Shown here one piece after another: positions 62,036-64,000 of a DNA stretch of 64,000 bases. The notes under the pieces are model-generated. The model saw only the letters and a list, made by a program, of their open reading frames with translations, searched no databases and was not told where the DNA came from. The translations under genes were made by a program, and so were the position numbers. The first letter of the stretch is position 1. Each line of letters starts with the position of its first letter. This DNA comes from Actinomycetes bacterium (GTDB lineage: Bacteria > Actinomycetota > Acidimicrobiia > Acidimicrobiales > RAAP-2): positions 835,517 through 899,516 of the forward strand of contig JAJZUS010000001.1 of NCBI GenBank assembly GCA_021848365.1, read 5' to 3'.

Positions 62036-64000
62036 CTAGGTGGTGTGCAGGGGCTTCACGGCACCTCGGAAGATGTACACCTGGCCGTTCTCGGCGCTGC
62101 CGACGAGGATCGTCGATGCTCCGCGCGAGGCGTAGATGACTCCGGCCTCACCGTGATCCCACGCGGGCGTCGTCGACGCGGGGGGGAGGACGGCCGACCA
62201 GATCTCCTCGCCGGTGAGGGCGTTGAAGAGGTGGACGGTGTCGGTGTGGTCGGCGTAGTCGGCCTCTTCGGTGAGGAGGTACTTCCCGTCCTGGGAGAAC
62301 GCCACGGCGTTGCCCGCGTCCGGCGTCGTCCAGAGCACGTGGCCGGCGCGGTTGAACACGATCGTCGTCTCGGAACTGCCGCTCGTGTTGACCGACGCGA
62401 ACTCGCTCTCGTTGGGCGAGATAGCCAGACCGAACGAGGTCTCCGACGTGGGGTAGCTCCACACCACCGCTCCGTCGGACGTGCGCACCAACTTGATGGA
62501 GTCCCCCTCCTTAGCGCTCACCATGACGTAGTGGGGTGACGCGGCGAAGGCGAGCGACCATCCCGCCACGTAGGTCGACCAGATCACCTGCCCCGTCGCG
62601 GCGTTGAGGGCGTACAGGTTGCTATCGCCGGACGAGGCGAAGATCCTCGTGCCGTCCGGACTCCACGCGAGCGAGCGAACCTGATCGCGCAGGAAGGCCG
62701 TCCAGCGGACGGCCTGAGTCGCCGAGTTGATGACCTCCAGCTGACCGCTGGGCGTGCCCACGGCGAGCCAGCGCCCGTCGGGGGAGTAGCTGACCGCGTG
62801 GGCCCCCGAGGGGTTCACCGACACGGACTGCCCGTCGATCGTCCCGGTGGCGAGGGCCGGGTCCCCGTAGACGGGGCGATTCCAGACGACGTGGCCCGCC
62901 TGGTTGAGCTCGACCACGTTGGGCGCGCCGGTGGGGTCGATGCTCGCGTGGGGCCCCGGGTACGGAGCCGCGACGTCGTGGCCGTTGGGGGACAGCGCGA
63001 CGCCGAGCACCAGTCCCTGGAGCGGGTAGCTCCAGAGTCGCCGGGCCGTCGTGAGGTCGATGAAGGTCAGGCTCGCGTGGGTCGCCACGTAGCCCGGCGG
63101 GAACGCCGTGTCCGCGTACGGCGCGATCGCGGCGTAGCGTCCGTTGGCCGAGACCGACATCCGCGCCGTGGGCGCACCCGTGGGAATCGTTGCGACGAGA
63201 CGGTACTGGCCCTTCGCCGACGGTCGGCGCAGTCGGACGCTCACGACCGAGGTCGACTGGGCGTGGGGTCGCAAGAGCGCCGTCTGAGTGGCGTACCCGG
63301 GGGCGGTGACCGTCACGAGGTAGGGCTGCCAATCGTTGAAGTACGGGCGCAGGTGGGCGACGATCGGCACCGAGAAGGTACCCGCGGGCGTGAGGGGTGC
63401 GTGGTAGATCCAGCCCGCCTCGTTGTTCTCGACCGCGACGTCGATCCGACCCGTGATCGGTTGGTGGGTCGAGGCGTCGAGAACGGAGCCCCGAATGGTG
63501 GCGTTGGGATTGGGTAGCAGCGCGTTGGGCGGGAGGAGCTGCGGTGGCTGGGCGACGACGGTGACCGTGTTGTCGAGGGTGACCGTCGACGAGCCGAGGC
63601 CGGCTCCGTTGGAGGGATCGATTTGGGAGAAGGAGAGGACGAGGGGGAGGGAGTGCGTCTCGCCCTGGCGCCACGTCTGGGATTCGGGAAGGCTCGCCGG
63701 GAACTCGATCGAGCAGGCGACCGTCTCCGACGCGCCCGGGGCGAGATAGATGTATCCCGGCTGAGGCATGCAGATGGGCGATCCATCCGAATAGCCCCCG
63801 ATCGAGGGCTGCTGCATCGTCCACTCGCCGAGGCTGGTCCCCGTGTTGGTGACCACGACGGCCCGGTGGATGGCCCGGTCGTACGGGTACTGCCACGAGC
63901 TGTACTGGTCGGCTCGAAACTGGAGCGTGGCTCCGCTCGCCCGGGGCGAGAGTGCCGTCGCCGTGGGCGAGAAGACCATCATCCCGAGGGCTATCACCAT
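62036..64000 (-). CDS. Secreted WD40/PQQ-like beta-propeller protein, 5' end probably outside window
   Basis: At least 654 residues. The visible N-terminus VIALGMMVFSPTATALSP looks like the hydrophobic core and cleavage site of a signal peptide, without the basic part, so the true start is probably beyond 64000. Residues ~15-150 are a beta-rich region with one Cys pair. Residues ~165-260 resemble a carboxypeptidase-regulatory fold (ATIRGSVLDASTHQPITGRI). From ~270 on, propeller repeats run (VSYSPDGRWLAVGT, LAWSPDGTRIFASS, LYALNAATGQVIWS, AFSQDGKYLLTEE). A scaffold or sensor role is possible. No enzyme motif seen. Confidence 0.75.
   Translation of the reverse strand: MVIALGMMVFSPTATALSPRASGATLQFRADQYSSWQYPYDRAIHRAVVVTNTGTSLGEWTMQQPSIGGYSDGSPICMPQPGYIYLAPGASETVACSIEFPASLPESQTWRQGETHSLPLVLSFSQIDPSNGAGLGSSTVTLDNTVTVVAQPPQLLPPNALLPNPNATIRGSVLDASTHQPITGRIDVAVENNEAGWIYHAPLTPAGTFSVPIVAHLRPYFNDWQPYLVTVTAPGYATQTALLRPHAQSTSVVSVRLRRPSAKGQYRLVATIPTGAPTARMSVSANGRYAAIAPYADTAFPPGYVATHASLTFIDLTTARRLWSYPLQGLVLGVALSPNGHDVAAPYPGPHASIDPTGAPNVVELNQAGHVVWNRPVYGDPALATGTIDGQSVSVNPSGAHAVSYSPDGRWLAVGTPSGQLEVINSATQAVRWTAFLRDQVRSLAWSPDGTRIFASSGDSNLYALNAATGQVIWSTYVAGWSLAFAASPHYVMVSAKEGDSIKLVRTSDGAVVWSYPTSETSFGLAISPNESEFASVNTSGSSETTIVFNRAGHVLWTTPDAGNAVAFSQDGKYLLTEEADYADHTDTVHLFNALTGEEIWSAVLPPASTTPAWDHGEAGVIYASRGASTILVGSAENGQVYIFRGAVKPLHTT

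Overview
The window reads as chromosomal DNA of a high-GC actinobacterium. GTG starts are common, and many genes carry a -10-like hexamer only 6-7 bases before the start codon, which suggests leaderless mRNAs. The set of secreted repeat proteins, the DHRS12-like/DUF1365/CFA lipid genes and the hrcA-dnaJ-rsmE-HIT-phoH-ybeY-corC-era order would fit an Acidimicrobiia-type lineage. That placement is inference from gene content, not a database match.

Layout. 1-2816: envelope genes (polytopic membrane protein, tandem-domain GT2 glycosyltransferase). 3119-4607: a phosphate:H+ symporter-type MFS gene behind a four-unit PHO box. 4617-7503: small metabolic enzymes. 7514-15076: a probable light/B12-controlled regulon. 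A CarH/LitR-type regulator (13706-14557) sits between two copies of a TTAGTGCTAA operator that overlap divergent promoters. The inferred targets are a DHRS12-like SDR, an FAD oxidoreductase-DUF1365-CFA methyltransferase operon, an SRPBCC protein and the regulator itself. 15111-18038: secreted Asp-box protein, flavoprotein, phosphoribosyltransferase.

18247-20930 is an accessory, more A/T-rich patch ending at a tRNA-Ala gene. It holds a hicBA pair with a nonsense-mutated hicA, an XRE-nucleotidyltransferase pair (toxin-antitoxin-like) bracketed by 26-bp imperfect direct repeats, an IS3 transposase tail and a frame-broken serine recombinase. 20994-24298 is an aldehyde-oxidation module: GAF/winged-helix regulator, acetaldehyde-type dehydrogenase, DUF779.

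25082-57706 is mostly housekeeping: leuS; thioredoxin/folP2-like/holA; rpsT; lepA; a long overlapping hrcA (CIRCE-controlled) to era operon; dinG-like helicase, uppS, recO, photolyase, hemW; glyS; an ABC/MFS export operon; dnaG followed by a divergent sigma-70-like gene; tRNA-Asn and a CAT-anticodon tRNA. 57836-64000 has a secreted polysaccharide deacetylase with lectin-like repeats, an SDR, an APC amino-acid permease with a perfect 19-bp terminator hairpin, and a secreted beta-propeller protein cut by the window edge.

All assignments come from reading motifs by eye; no alignment or database search was run.
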